Shown here piece by piece: positions 17,909 through 26,567 of a stretch of DNA of 64,000 nucleotides. The position numbers and the translations under genes were made by a program. How positions within the stretch are numbered: the first letter of the stretch is position 1; each line of letters starts with the position of its first letter. The DNA lies in assembly GCF_009755275.1 (NCBI RefSeq), contig NZ_WQLA01000002.1, positions 675,325-739,324 on the forward strand, given 5' to 3'. Source of the DNA: Mucilaginibacter aquatilis. GTDB taxonomy: Bacteria; Bacteroidota; Bacteroidia; Sphingobacteriales; Sphingobacteriaceae. Under the pieces are notes generated by a model. That model ran no database searches. It worked only from the letters and a program-made list of their open reading frames with translations, and was not told the DNA's origin.

Positions 17909-18490
17909 ATGGCACGAAGTAAGGATTTTGATGAAAACGAAGTATTGTGTAAGGCCATGCAACTATTTTGGCAAAAGGGATACAATGCTACATCCATGCA
18001 GGATTTGGTAGACACATTGGGCATAAGCCGGTCAAGCCTGTATGACACTTATACAGATAAGCATACGCTTTTTCTTAAAACGCTTGAAAGCTACCAGCTT
18101 TCGGGTGCTGCCAAAATTCAGAATATTATTACTAGCGGCAAATCTGCCAGGGAAACGATAAGGAATTTATTGGAACTGGCCACAAATGATTTAACCGATG
18201 AAAGCCAGCAACGTGGTTGTTTTATGGTTAATGCCGAAATTGAGGTGGCATCAACCGATAAGGAGGTTAACGAGGTGATTTGCCGCAACGACCAGCAAAT
18301 GGAAGAAGCAATTTACCAGGTGATAAAAACCGGCCAGGAAAACGGGGAGGTAAGTAGCAAACATGATGCAATATCACTTTCGAGGTTTGTACTCAATGCG
18401 TTAAAAGGCATGCGGGTCACTGCTAAATCAACCACCAACAAAGACTTTTTTGATAACATTATTAATCTCACCATAGCAGCACTTGATTAA
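17909..18490 (+). CDS. TetR-family transcriptional repressor
   Basis: A TetR-type regulator of 193 residues. The DNA-binding domain is at the N-terminus: ALFWQKGYNATSMQDLVDTL-like segment (about residues 17-40) and the helix-turn-helix GISRSSLYDTYTDKHTLF. The rest is an all-helical ligand-binding domain without a recognisable ligand motif. The downstream position relative to the SDR gene and the two palindromic operators in the SDR promoter imply that it represses that gene, and probably itself through read-through. The inducer is unknown. Confidence 0.92.
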   Translation: MARSKDFDENEVLCKAMQLFWQKGYNATSMQDLVDTLGISRSSLYDTYTDKHTLFLKTLESYQLSGAAKIQNIITSGKSARETIRNLLELATNDLTDESQQRGCFMVNAEIEVASTDKEVNEVICRNDQQMEEAIYQVIKTGQENGEVSSKHDAISLSRFVLNALKGMRVTAKSTTNKDFFDNIINLTIAALD

Positions 18491-18652
18491 AGTGGCTAAC
18501 TCTATTTAAGCATGCTAAGTGGTCTGATGGATAATTGTATCCAATTACGGCTCCATGCCTGCATACAATTGTTGAAGCAGATAAAAACATGGTCAATAAA
18601 ATTCGGTTATCAACTGGTATTTACACAAGAGTGATTAACATTGAATGACCCC

Positions 18653-18685
18653 ATGCTTTTAAAAAGCATAAAATCTGTAAATTTG
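18653..18685 (+). promoter_or_regulatory. def promoter region: palindrome and -7 element next to the start codon
   Basis: TAAATTTG (18678-18685) is a perfect -7 element only five bases before the def ATG, which suggests a nearly leaderless mRNA. Just upstream ATGCTTTT-A-AAAAGCAT (18653-18669) is a perfect palindrome overlapping the spacer region, a possible regulator site. No clear -33 TTTG is seen. Confidence 0.55.
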
Positions 18686-18690
18686 CAGTT

Positions 18691-19263
18691 ATGAAATTGC
18701 CCATTGTAGCTTATGGCGATCCTGTTTTAAGAAAAAAGGCCACTGATTTTGAACCTCAGGAAATAGCCGGTCTTAAACAACTGGTTGCCGATATGTATGA
18801 AACCATGTACAACGCACGCGGCGTTGGATTGGCCGCTCCGCAGGTTGGTTTATCAAAACGATTATTTGTAGTTGATGCCACCCCGTTTGATGATGAAGAG
18901 CCGGAATTGAAAGACTTCAAAAAAGCATTTATTAACCCGCAGATAGTGGAAGAGACCGGCGAAGAATGGCCATTTAATGAAGGTTGTCTTAGTATACCTG
19001 ATATTCGCGAAGATGTATACCGTAAACCCGAAGTGCGTTTAAGCTACTATGATGAAGATATGCAGCATCATGAGGAAGCGTTTAACGGTATGGCGGCACG
19101 CATAATTCAGCATGAGTATGACCATATTGAGGGTAAGCTGTTTACCGACAAGCTAAGCCCGCTGCGCAAACGGTTAATTGAAAAGCGCCTGAATGATATT
19201 TCTAAAGGTGCCGTAAAGGTTGATTATAAAATGAAGTTTCCTGCCGCAAAAAAAGGTAGATAA
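18691..19263 (+). CDS. def: Peptide deformylase
   Basis: Peptide deformylase removes the formyl group from the first methionine of new proteins. All three metal-site motifs are visible: GVGLAAPQVGL, EGCLSIP with the metal-binding Cys, and QHEYDHIEG with the two His ligands and catalytic Glu. At 190 residues it has the usual length for Bacteroidota enzymes. The gene is monocistronic, with a promoter element almost touching the ATG and a terminator after the stop. Confidence 0.96.
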   Translation: MKLPIVAYGDPVLRKKATDFEPQEIAGLKQLVADMYETMYNARGVGLAAPQVGLSKRLFVVDATPFDDEEPELKDFKKAFINPQIVEETGEEWPFNEGCLSIPDIREDVYRKPEVRLSYYDEDMQHHEEAFNGMAARIIQHEYDHIEGKLFTDKLSPLRKRLIEKRLNDISKGAVKVDYKMKFPAAKKGR

Positions 19264-19284
19264 CTTTGCTGAAGTATAAAAAAG

Positions 19285-19322
19285 AAAAGCGACGTTGGTT
19301 GTGAATCAGCGTCGCTTTTTTT
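19285..19322 (+). terminator. Terminator after def
   Basis: AAAAGCGACG (19285-19294) pairs with CGTCGCTTTT (19310-19319) and runs into a longer T tract. Confidence 0.87.
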
Positions 19323-19362
19323 ATGTAATACCGGCTTACCAGTCTGCAAAGTAAATTTATAA

Positions 19363-20007
19363 TTAGTTGCTGTTTCGGCTCTTATCGCCCGCTGTAATTG
19401 ATTTAATTAAACTACCCCAGGCAATAGGGTTGAGTAATGGGTTGGGTATAAGCGAGTGCGAATTAAGTATACGCTGATGCATATCTTGTGCAACGGCCGA
19501 TTGTATTTCGTTAGCATCGCGCGGCATTGCACTATATGATACGCCGGTAAGCGGAGTTTTATTTAAATTTTTACGGGCCAGTTCTAAATCATCATCAGCC
19601 AGTTTCATCGTCAAAAAGTCTTTCCTGAACTCATCAGTTGTGGCCCATGGCAACATGTGGAAAGCCGGTAAAGCTATTATCTCCGGCTTCATCATTACCT
19701 TCACCGTATAGCTTTTACTTTCCCTGTTTACAGGTATAACCATTTCTAATGGAGCATAACCAACAGCAGTAAACTGCAACGTATCATTCTCATGCGTTAC
19801 AAAGGAAAAGTATCCTTTGTAATTAGCTATAACAACAGAGTTTTTGTTGGATAGATTGGTAACCGTTACATACGGTACAATCACCTTTGCACTATCAGCG
19901 TTATAGGTTATACCGGTAAATTGCACAAGCGGCTTATCAGCCCTTTGCGCAAAGGCAGCCACTGCACCAAGCAGGCTTATTACCATTACCAGTAAACACT
20001 TTTTCAT
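19363..20007 (-). CDS. Secreted protein with carboxypeptidase-regulatory-like domain
   Basis: A 214-residue exported protein. A signal peptide (1-20, ending AAFAQ) is followed by a beta-sandwich of the CarboxypepD_reg type (about 25-110): VTNLSNKNSVVIANYKGYFSF and LQFTAVGYAPLEMVI are typical of this domain, which is usual in the N-termini of TonB-dependent receptors. Here it is alone, with an unassigned C-terminal region of about 100 residues (LPWATTDEFRKDFLTMKLADDD). Function unknown; it might be a surface or periplasmic structural protein. Monocistronic on the minus strand. Confidence 0.78.
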   Translation of the reverse strand: MKKCLLVMVISLLGAVAAFAQRADKPLVQFTGITYNADSAKVIVPYVTVTNLSNKNSVVIANYKGYFSFVTHENDTLQFTAVGYAPLEMVIPVNRESKSYTVKVMMKPEIIALPAFHMLPWATTDEFRKDFLTMKLADDDLELARKNLNKTPLTGVSYSAMPRDANEIQSAVAQDMHQRILNSHSLIPNPLLNPIAWGSLIKSITAGDKSRNSN

Positions 20008-20116
20008 ACACGTTTAAAAACCCAACAATTTATACGTTGCCGGGTTTACAATAGTTTAATAACGCAAAAATATAATCAACTGATGTATGCTCTGCAGCAT
20101 TTAACACCTTTTAACA

Positions 20117-20395
20117 TTAGCGCATATTTGCCGGTAATACGGCATTAGGGTCATCAATATCGGTTAGGTTTATGGCTTCAACAGCAGTAATTTCGGGCAC
20201 GGCTTTCATAATGGCCTGTTCAATACCGGCCTTTAAGGTCATAATACTCATAGGGCATGAACCGCATGAGCCAAGCAACTTAAGCCTCACCACTTTCTCA
20301 GGAGTAATCTCTTCCACCGAAACATTGCCGCCATCGGCTTCAAGATATGGGCGTATGGTATCAAGCGCTGTTTCTACCTCTTCAACTAAACTCAT
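20117..20395 (-). CDS. NifU C-terminal-domain Fe-S scaffold protein
   Basis: A stand-alone NifU/Nfu domain that carries an iron-sulfur cluster for transfer to target proteins. The domain covers nearly the whole protein: TIRPYLEADGGNVSVEEI and the cluster-binding LGSCGSCPMSIMTLKAGIE with its CxxC pair. I prefer the ATG at 20395 (MSLVEEVETAL); another lies three codons upstream. It follows the Mrp-type ATPase gene by about 35 bases on the same strand, an Fe-S assembly pair seen in many Bacteroidota. Confidence 0.93.
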   Translation of the reverse strand: MSLVEEVETALDTIRPYLEADGGNVSVEEITPEKVVRLKLLGSCGSCPMSIMTLKAGIEQAIMKAVPEITAVEAINLTDIDDPNAVLPANMR

Positions 20396-20429
20396 GTTTA
20401 TCAATTTATTAATGTAAAGATATTAATTT

Positions 20430-21518
20430 TTAACGATTTATTACATCGGCGTAGCCTGTAGCCTTTGCGTTATTGATTGATATTTGCTGTGCTACACGCT
20501 CGGCAATATCTTTAAAAACAGCGCTGGTAACACCATCCTCAGTAAGTACAACCGGTTTGCCGGCATCACCGCTTTCGCTTACGCTTTTAACCAGCGGTAG
20601 CTCGCCCAAAAACGGAGCACCTATTAACTCAGCAAGCTTAGCGCCACCGCCTTGTCCAAAAATGTAATACTTGTTTTCAGGCAGCTCGGCAGGGGTAAAG
20701 TATGACATGTTTTCAATAACACCCAGTATAGGCACGTTAATTGACTCCATCATGAGCATACCAACGCCCTTTTTAGCATCAGCCAATGCCACATTTTGCG
20801 GTGTAGTTACAATTACCGCTCCCGTAATAGGAAAGCTTTGTGTTACGGTGATATGTATGTCGCCGGTTCCGGGAGGTAAATCAACTACCAGGTAGTCAAG
20901 TTCGCCCCAGTCGGCATCGTTAAATAATTGTTTAACGGCTGTCGAGACCATTGGTCCGCGCCATGGCACAGGTTGATTAGGATCTGTAAAGAAACCTATT
21001 GATAATAGCTTGATGCCGTATTTTTCAATAGGTTCAATGCGGGTTTTGCCGTTTTCTTGTGTGGCATTAGGGCGTGCACCTTCAAGGCCAAACATAATAG
21101 GCACCGATGGACCGTAAATGTCAGCATCAATTAAGCCAACCTGCGCACCCGTTGCAGCCAAACCCAAAGCAAGGTTAGCGGCCACGGTTGATTTACCAAC
21201 GCCACCCTTGCCTGATGCTACTGCTATAATATTTTTAACGCCCGGTACGCCGGTGTTTTTTTGCGTAGTAACCTGCGAGGTCATGTTAACGGTAACTTCA
21301 ATTTCAGAGCTGATGAAATGGCTTATTGCATTGCGGCAGGCATTCTCAATTAAACCTTTTAACGGGCACGCCGGGGTAGTTAATACTACCGAAAAGGCTA
21401 ATTTATTACCGTCTATATGAACGTCCTGAATCATGTTTAGCGTTACCAGGTCTTTTTTTAAATCCGGCTCTTCTACATGGCTAAGGGCTTGTAATACTTG
21501 TTCTTTTGTTATTTGCAT
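20430..21518 (-). CDS. Mrp/ApbC-type Fe-S cluster carrier ATPase
   Basis: A P-loop ATPase that carries or assembles iron-sulfur clusters. The N-terminal 80 residues form a MIP18/DUF59 domain (ALSHVEEPDLKKDLVTLNMI). The deviant Walker A is ASGKGGVGKSTVAANLALGL, followed by LIDADIYGPSVP and DYLVVDLPPGTGD. A CxxC pair typical of the C-terminal part of some members is not obvious. ATG 21518 (MQITKEQVLQAL) is chosen over an upstream ATG at 21536. On the minus strand TATTTTTG (21541 to 21534) is a -7 element, which places transcription start close to this ATG. The NifU gene follows. Confidence 0.93.
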   Translation of the reverse strand: MQITKEQVLQALSHVEEPDLKKDLVTLNMIQDVHIDGNKLAFSVVLTTPACPLKGLIENACRNAISHFISSEIEVTVNMTSQVTTQKNTGVPGVKNIIAVASGKGGVGKSTVAANLALGLAATGAQVGLIDADIYGPSVPIMFGLEGARPNATQENGKTRIEPIEKYGIKLLSIGFFTDPNQPVPWRGPMVSTAVKQLFNDADWGELDYLVVDLPPGTGDIHITVTQSFPITGAVIVTTPQNVALADAKKGVGMLMMESINVPILGVIENMSYFTPAELPENKYYIFGQGGGAKLAELIGAPFLGELPLVKSVSESGDAGKPVVLTEDGVTSAVFKDIAERVAQQISINNAKATGYADVINR

Positions 21519-21614
21519 GTTTATAATATGGCACAAAAATACTAAAACAGGTGCGCTTTGCTTTTGTTAGAGAAATAATTGTGGTTCGAAAATCGTTTTA
21601 TAGCTGATAAGATT

Positions 21615-21622
21615 TAGTTTTG
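21615..21622 (+). promoter_or_regulatory. -7 promoter element before the AsmA-GT51 gene
   Basis: TAGTTTTG matches TAnnTTTG and lies 14 bases before the ATG at 21637. A -33 element is not clear. Confidence 0.45.
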
Positions 21623-21636
21623 GAAAAATTTACCTA

Positions 21637-23832
21637 ATGCATCGCCCTGACTTTAGAAAATACCTTCGTATAGCCGGAATTGTAGCCGGTGCACTATTAC
21701 TCATACTTATTGTTGGCGGCTTTATAGCGTACTCAAAACGTGAGGCATTGCTTCAAAAAGCCATTTACAAAGCTAAGGCTAAAGCAAAGCGTGATTATAA
21801 TTTAGATGTAAAAATAGGCACGGCCAAGTTTACCGGCTTAAGTACGGTTGCATTCAACAATATTACTGTTGTGCCCGAGCAGCGCGACAGTCTCGTGCGT
21901 ATCAATAACTTTGAAATCAGCGTAAAGCTGATGCCTTTAATAGCCGGTGATATTAAACTTGCCGATGTAAAACTTAAAGACGGGTATTTAAACCTGATTG
22001 ATAAAAAAGGGCAGCGCAACTTCGATTTTTTATTTCACCGTAAGAGAGATTCAACCAAAACCAAATCATCTTCAGGCTTGAATGAGTTGGTTGATAACCT
22101 GATTAATCAGGTACTCTACAAAATTCCTGAAAACCTCGATCTTCAGAATTTTAAAATGAGTTTTGAAGATGATAGTACGCACATAAAGCTTCTGGCAAAA
22201 TCGGCGAAAATTGATGATGGAGACTTAATGTCTACCATTGATGTAAATGATAACGAGTCGATATGGCATTTTGCGGGCAAACTGCATCCGGGTGATAAAG
22301 AAATAGACGTTAAGCTTTACGCTGACGGCAAGAAGGTGGAGTTTCCGCTGCTGGAAAAAAAGTTTAAGCTGAAATTTAATTTTGATACGCTTACAACACG
22401 TTTAAACAAGGTTGAAGCCAGCGATGATCAAACCCAGGTTTACACTTACCTGGCGGTAAAGAACATGCTGGTTAATCACCCTGCGCTTTCTGATACCGAC
22501 GTTGTTGTGCCCGATGGATCAATTGATGCCAACTTGTTTGTTGGTGACAGGTATGTATCATTAGACAGCTCATCGGTAATACATGTAAAAAAATTAGATA
22601 TACATCCATATATCAAGTACCAAATACGCCCGGTTAAGGCATACACCGTAAAAATTCATACCGATTGGCAGGATGCTCAAAACTTTTTCGATTCATTTCC
22701 TAAAGGATTATTTGAGTCATTGGAGGGCATTGAGGTTGCCGGGCAGCTTCGTTATAACGCCCACCTTTACCTTAACACCACTGATCCCGATAACGTTCAA
22801 TTTGAATCGGGGTTGGCTAAAAAGGACTTCAGGATATTAAAGTTTGGCAAGGTAGATCTTGGCCGTCTTAACCGGGAGTTTGTTTATACGCCTTATGAGC
22901 GCGGAAAGCCTATGCCGCCGCGTAACATATCGCCTGCTAACTCTAACTACACGCCATTGCATTCAATCTCTGCAGATTTACGCAACGCAGTGATGACCGC
23001 CGAAGATCCGTCGTTTTATACAAACAAGGGTTTTGTGCAAGAATCATTAAGGAAATCAATAGCTGAAGATTTTAAAGAGAAGCGCTTTAAGCGTGGTGGA
23101 AGTACCATCTCTATGCAATTGGTTAAAAATGCCTTTTTAAGCCGGCAAAAAACTCTTACCCGTAAGTTTGAAGAGATATTGATTGTATGGCTTATTGTAA
23201 ACGGCGATGTAATGACCAAAGACCGGATGCTGGAGGTTTACCTCAACATTATTGAATGGGGGCGTAACATTTATGGTATTGGCGAGGCCGCACGTTACTA
23301 TTTTGCCAAGCATCCGTCTGAGCTTAATATTGGCGAAAGTATTTACCTGGCCAGCATTGTGCCTAATCCTAAAAATGGTTTGTATGCCTTTGAGCCCGAT
23401 GGCTCGCTGAGGTACAGGCTGCATGGTTATTTCAGGCTCATAGGAAACCTGATGGCGCGCCGCGGGCTTACCCAGCCTGATAGCAGCGCCTACGGATTTT
23501 ACAATGTACGTTTGCGCGAAGGCCTGAGACAAAAAATGGCACCTATCGATACTGCTGTTGCTGATAGCCTGCTGCAGCACAACCCTGATGACCCGGATGG
23601 AGATGGTATGATTATGCCTGGTGTTGTAGAAGAGCCGAAAGATGATGAAAAGAAGCCGGGCTTTTTTCAACGCTTATTTGGCGGTGGAAAAAAAGATAGT
23701 ACCGACAGGAAGAAAGAAGCTTCACAAGATTCAATTGATGCCGTTAAAAAGCGTGAAAAGGAAGCTGACCGCGAACGTAAACGTTTAGAAAAAGAACGAC
23801 GCAAGCAACTCAGAGAACGAGGGTTGATGTAA
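21637..23832 (+). CDS. AsmA-like domain fused to GT51 peptidoglycan transglycosylase
   Basis: One membrane segment (about residues 10-31) is followed by an AsmA-like region (about 45-400; DYNLDVKIGTAKFTGLSTV, LADVKLKDGYLNLID). From about 445 a glycosyltransferase-51 domain begins, as in class A penicillin-binding proteins: catalytic Glu456 in TAEDPSF, GGSTISMQLVKN at 487-498, and MLEVYLNIIEWG. The His of the usual EDxxFxxHxG motif is replaced by Asn463. No transpeptidase domain follows; instead a charged Lys/Glu/Arg tail ends the protein. It probably polymerises glycan strands in the periplasm. The fusion of the two domains is unusual outside this phylum. Confidence 0.85.
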   Translation: MHRPDFRKYLRIAGIVAGALLLILIVGGFIAYSKREALLQKAIYKAKAKAKRDYNLDVKIGTAKFTGLSTVAFNNITVVPEQRDSLVRINNFEISVKLMPLIAGDIKLADVKLKDGYLNLIDKKGQRNFDFLFHRKRDSTKTKSSSGLNELVDNLINQVLYKIPENLDLQNFKMSFEDDSTHIKLLAKSAKIDDGDLMSTIDVNDNESIWHFAGKLHPGDKEIDVKLYADGKKVEFPLLEKKFKLKFNFDTLTTRLNKVEASDDQTQVYTYLAVKNMLVNHPALSDTDVVVPDGSIDANLFVGDRYVSLDSSSVIHVKKLDIHPYIKYQIRPVKAYTVKIHTDWQDAQNFFDSFPKGLFESLEGIEVAGQLRYNAHLYLNTTDPDNVQFESGLAKKDFRILKFGKVDLGRLNREFVYTPYERGKPMPPRNISPANSNYTPLHSISADLRNAVMTAEDPSFYTNKGFVQESLRKSIAEDFKEKRFKRGGSTISMQLVKNAFLSRQKTLTRKFEEILIVWLIVNGDVMTKDRMLEVYLNIIEWGRNIYGIGEAARYYFAKHPSELNIGESIYLASIVPNPKNGLYAFEPDGSLRYRLHGYFRLIGNLMARRGLTQPDSSAYGFYNVRLREGLRQKMAPIDTAVADSLLQHNPDDPDGDGMIMPGVVEEPKDDEKKPGFFQRLFGGGKKDSTDRKKEASQDSIDAVKKREKEADRERKRLEKERRKQLRERGLM

Positions 23833-23868
23833 ATAAAAAGGGGCGCAAAACTGCGCCCCTTTTTATTT
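23831..23868. terminator. Bidirectional terminator
   Basis: A perfect 17-bp stem (23831-23847 with 23852-23868, loop AAAC) with a GC core GGGGCGCA flanked by A and T runs. It serves the transglycosylase gene from the left and the GH105 gene from the right. Confidence 0.92.
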
Positions 23869-23879
23869 TAAGCTATTTT

Positions 23880-25220
23880 TTAGTTTTTCATCATTACAGC
23901 GCTGTCGTTAACTTCAAATGTGTGTTTTTTAAGTAAGTTGATGATTTCTGCACCAGCAAGTAAGGCAGGGCCGTACCCATGTGCGGCGTATACGTTTACA
24001 GGCCTGTAGTAGTAAAACGCCGGGTCGAACGCCATGCCTGTTCCAACACAAACACCCTCAACCTGTCCTTGTGTGTTTACCTTGGTAGCTGTAGCATTCC
24101 AGGCAAGTAACGCTGCCGGGCCGTAAGCGCGGCCGTTAAGCCATCCGTTGTTTATACCCCTGGCCAGGCAGTAAGCATAAATTGCTGTGGCCGAAGTTTC
24201 GAGGTAACTGTCATTCCGGTCAAGCAACTGGTGCCAAAATCCTGTGCCCGACTGGTACGATACCAATCCTTTAGCCAGTGATTGATATTGTTGTAACACA
24301 GCGCCATAACCGGGGTGGCTTTGCGGTAGCACATCCAAAAGTTCGGTCATGGCCATAAAAGCCCAACCATTTGCGCGCCCCCAATGAAATTGTGGATGCA
24401 CATCCGTTTCTTGTACCCAACCGTGCATGTAAACGTTTTTTTCGTTATTAAACATGCGCTTGCTAAATTGTAATACCTGTTTTACGGCGTCATCGTAATA
24501 TTTACTATCGCCCGTTAACTTGCCAAACTGCGCAATGGCAGGTACGCTCATAAACATATCATCAAGCCATAGCGTGTTTTTTAACGGCCTGTTGCGGGAC
24601 AGAGTACCATCATTAAAGCGCTGCTGCTTGTTACTCACAAAGTTTATAAAGTTATCTGCCATAGGGCGTAAGTTGGCCGATGCTCCCGCCGTGCCTATTG
24701 TTTTAACGGTTGCAGCGCATAAGGCTCCGCAATCATCAAGTGCACCGGGTTCTATCACCGAATGTAGCGGATTACGGCGCGCTACTGTTTTTCCGGTTTT
24801 TTTAAATGCAGCAATAGCATCGGCTAAAAAGTTAAGGCGCGTTTGGGTATAGGTTGTGTAACGGCTGTCGCCCGTAGCTTGCCCGGCTAAAAGCATGCCT
24901 GCGTAGGTAACGCCCCACTCATAACTCGTAAGCCTGAAGTCTCCGGGTTTAAATGTGGTATTGGTATCAATGGCATTAAGCGCTACAGGTTGATTGTTGC
25001 CGCGCTTTACAAATTGTGGTGGTGTATTTTTATCCAGGTAATTAAATATACGGTCGAGAGTTTGTTTAACCTGTTCAGGTGTAGTAATGTCATAAGGCGT
25101 AGGATAATTAACCTTCATGGCATGCAACGGCGTTACTACATCATTTACTTTTTGAGCAAATGCAAAGTTGCAGGCTGCTAAACCACTGCACAGCAGTAAT
25201 GTGGCTTTAAATGCTTTCAT
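23880..25220 (-). CDS. GH105-type unsaturated rhamnogalacturonyl hydrolase
   Basis: An exported alpha/alpha-barrel enzyme that would remove the 4,5-unsaturated galacturonyl residue left at the end of rhamnogalacturonan fragments by lyases. Signal peptide 1-22 (ending FAFAQ). Family features include LTSYEWGVTYAGMLLAG, LWLDDMFMSVPAIAQFG with the catalytic-region Asp pair, FHWGRANGWAFMAMTELL and FWHQLLDRNDSYLETSATA. The length of 446 residues suits the longer GH105 members. It is the only minus-strand gene of the pectin locus and is divergently oriented to the operon that starts with the GH43-like gene. Confidence 0.88.
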   Translation of the reverse strand: MKAFKATLLLCSGLAACNFAFAQKVNDVVTPLHAMKVNYPTPYDITTPEQVKQTLDRIFNYLDKNTPPQFVKRGNNQPVALNAIDTNTTFKPGDFRLTSYEWGVTYAGMLLAGQATGDSRYTTYTQTRLNFLADAIAAFKKTGKTVARRNPLHSVIEPGALDDCGALCAATVKTIGTAGASANLRPMADNFINFVSNKQQRFNDGTLSRNRPLKNTLWLDDMFMSVPAIAQFGKLTGDSKYYDDAVKQVLQFSKRMFNNEKNVYMHGWVQETDVHPQFHWGRANGWAFMAMTELLDVLPQSHPGYGAVLQQYQSLAKGLVSYQSGTGFWHQLLDRNDSYLETSATAIYAYCLARGINNGWLNGRAYGPAALLAWNATATKVNTQGQVEGVCVGTGMAFDPAFYYYRPVNVYAAHGYGPALLAGAEIINLLKKHTFEVNDSAVMMKN

Positions 25221-25336
25221 TACGAAAATTATATTGATTTATAGTTGGTTTAAAGGGCTTCTAGCGCCTTCGCAAATTAAAATCAAATATACTTAAAGTG
25301 CCTTATTAAGGCAGACAGTGTAGGACAGTTAAACTA

Positions 25337-25366
25337 TTTGGGCTTTGCCTAAACTCATTACCTTTG
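25337..25366 (+). promoter_or_regulatory. Promoter of the pectin-locus GH43-like gene
   Basis: TTTG (25337-25340) and TACCTTTG (25359-25366) are separated by 18 bases, a full match to the Bacteroidota -33/-7 promoter. It lies 24 bases before the ATG at 25391. No operator is recognised. Confidence 0.75.
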
Positions 25367-25390
25367 AAAGCTAACCAAACAAAACTTTAC

Positions 25391-26320
25391 ATGAGAAGCT
25401 TGTACCTTTTCTTATTGCTGCTGCTTTCGGGGTTTAACCTTATGGCACAAAGCAATGATGCTTATATTTTTTGCTACTTTAAAGGTAATAGTGCCGATGG
25501 CCTGCACCTTGCTTACAGTAATGACGGCCTGCAGTGGACAGCACTTAAAAACGACAGTTCGTTTTTGAAACCAGCAGTAGCCAAAGACCGTCTCATGCGC
25601 GACCCTTGCATTATACGCGGTGCCGACGGTTTGTTCCATATGGTATGGACGGTTAGCTGGGCCGATAAAGGTATTGGCTACGCCAATTCAAAAGATCTTA
25701 TTAACTGGTCTAATCAGCAATTCATTCCGGTTATGGCCAAAGAAGATGGTGCGCGTAACTCATGGGCACCCGAAATTACCTATGATGCCAAAAGTAAACA
25801 GTATATGATTTACTGGGCAACCACTATTAAAGGGCGCTTTGCTACCGATACAACAGTAGAAGCTGGTTATAATCATCGTATGTATTATACCCTTACCAAA
25901 GATTTTAAAACTTTTAGTGATGTAAAGCTGCTTTACGAGCCGGGCTTTAATGTAATTGATGCTACAATAGTTCCATACGGCAAAAAATATGTCATGTTTT
26001 TTAAAGATGAGCGCCTTAAGCCCGAGCAAAAAAACATTAAGATAGCTTACGCCAATAAAATAACCGGTCCTTACAAACAGGATGGTGATAAAATAACAGG
26101 AAATTATTGGGCAGAAGGGCCAACAGCATTGCAAAAGGGTAATGAGTGGATTGTTTATTTTGACAAGTACCGTAATCACAAATATGGCGCAGTATCATCA
26201 ACCGACCTTAAAAACTGGAAGGATATATCTGATAGCATTAAGCTGCCTTCAGGTATACGTCATGGAACAATATTTAAGGTGACTCAAACCGAACTTGATA
26301 AACTGAAAGCTTTAAAGTAA
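25391..26320 (+). CDS. GH43-like glycoside hydrolase
   Basis: An exported five-bladed beta-propeller protein related to family GH43, which contains arabinofuranosidases, xylosidases and galactosidases. Signal peptide from MRSLYLFLLL to LMAQ. Propeller motifs are LMRDPCIIRGADGLFHMVWT (with the early Asp), WAPEITYDAKSKQYMIYWAT and GNYWAEGPTALQKGNEW (with Glu). Start ATG 25391 is used because the frame upstream would need a TTG. In the pectin context it may trim arabinan or galactan side chains. The intergenic 247 bases after it (26321-26567) hold nothing I can name. Confidence 0.78.
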   Translation: MRSLYLFLLLLLSGFNLMAQSNDAYIFCYFKGNSADGLHLAYSNDGLQWTALKNDSSFLKPAVAKDRLMRDPCIIRGADGLFHMVWTVSWADKGIGYANSKDLINWSNQQFIPVMAKEDGARNSWAPEITYDAKSKQYMIYWATTIKGRFATDTTVEAGYNHRMYYTLTKDFKTFSDVKLLYEPGFNVIDATIVPYGKKYVMFFKDERLKPEQKNIKIAYANKITGPYKQDGDKITGNYWAEGPTALQKGNEWIVYFDKYRNHKYGAVSSTDLKNWKDISDSIKLPSGIRHGTIFKVTQTELDKLKALK

Positions 26321-26567
26321 CGGGAATTCATTTGAAGCTATAAAACATGGCCGCGCTGTTTATGGTAAGTTGTTGGAACCGTTGGCTAGATGATTTCCCT
26401 GCGCTAATGTATTATTGCTGTTATAAACACCGCAACAGTTATAACTATGTGTCCTTTTCAGGATGGTACAGGATACGTTTGCCTGGCAGGTAAAATAAAT
26501 TTGACCCAACCAATTATCGGCGGCTAATGCCGGCCACCCATTTTTTATAAATCTAAGTATTGTAATA

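Noticed and set aside
23137..23670. 177-codon minus-strand frame
   Set aside because: Antisense to the GT51 domain of the fusion protein.
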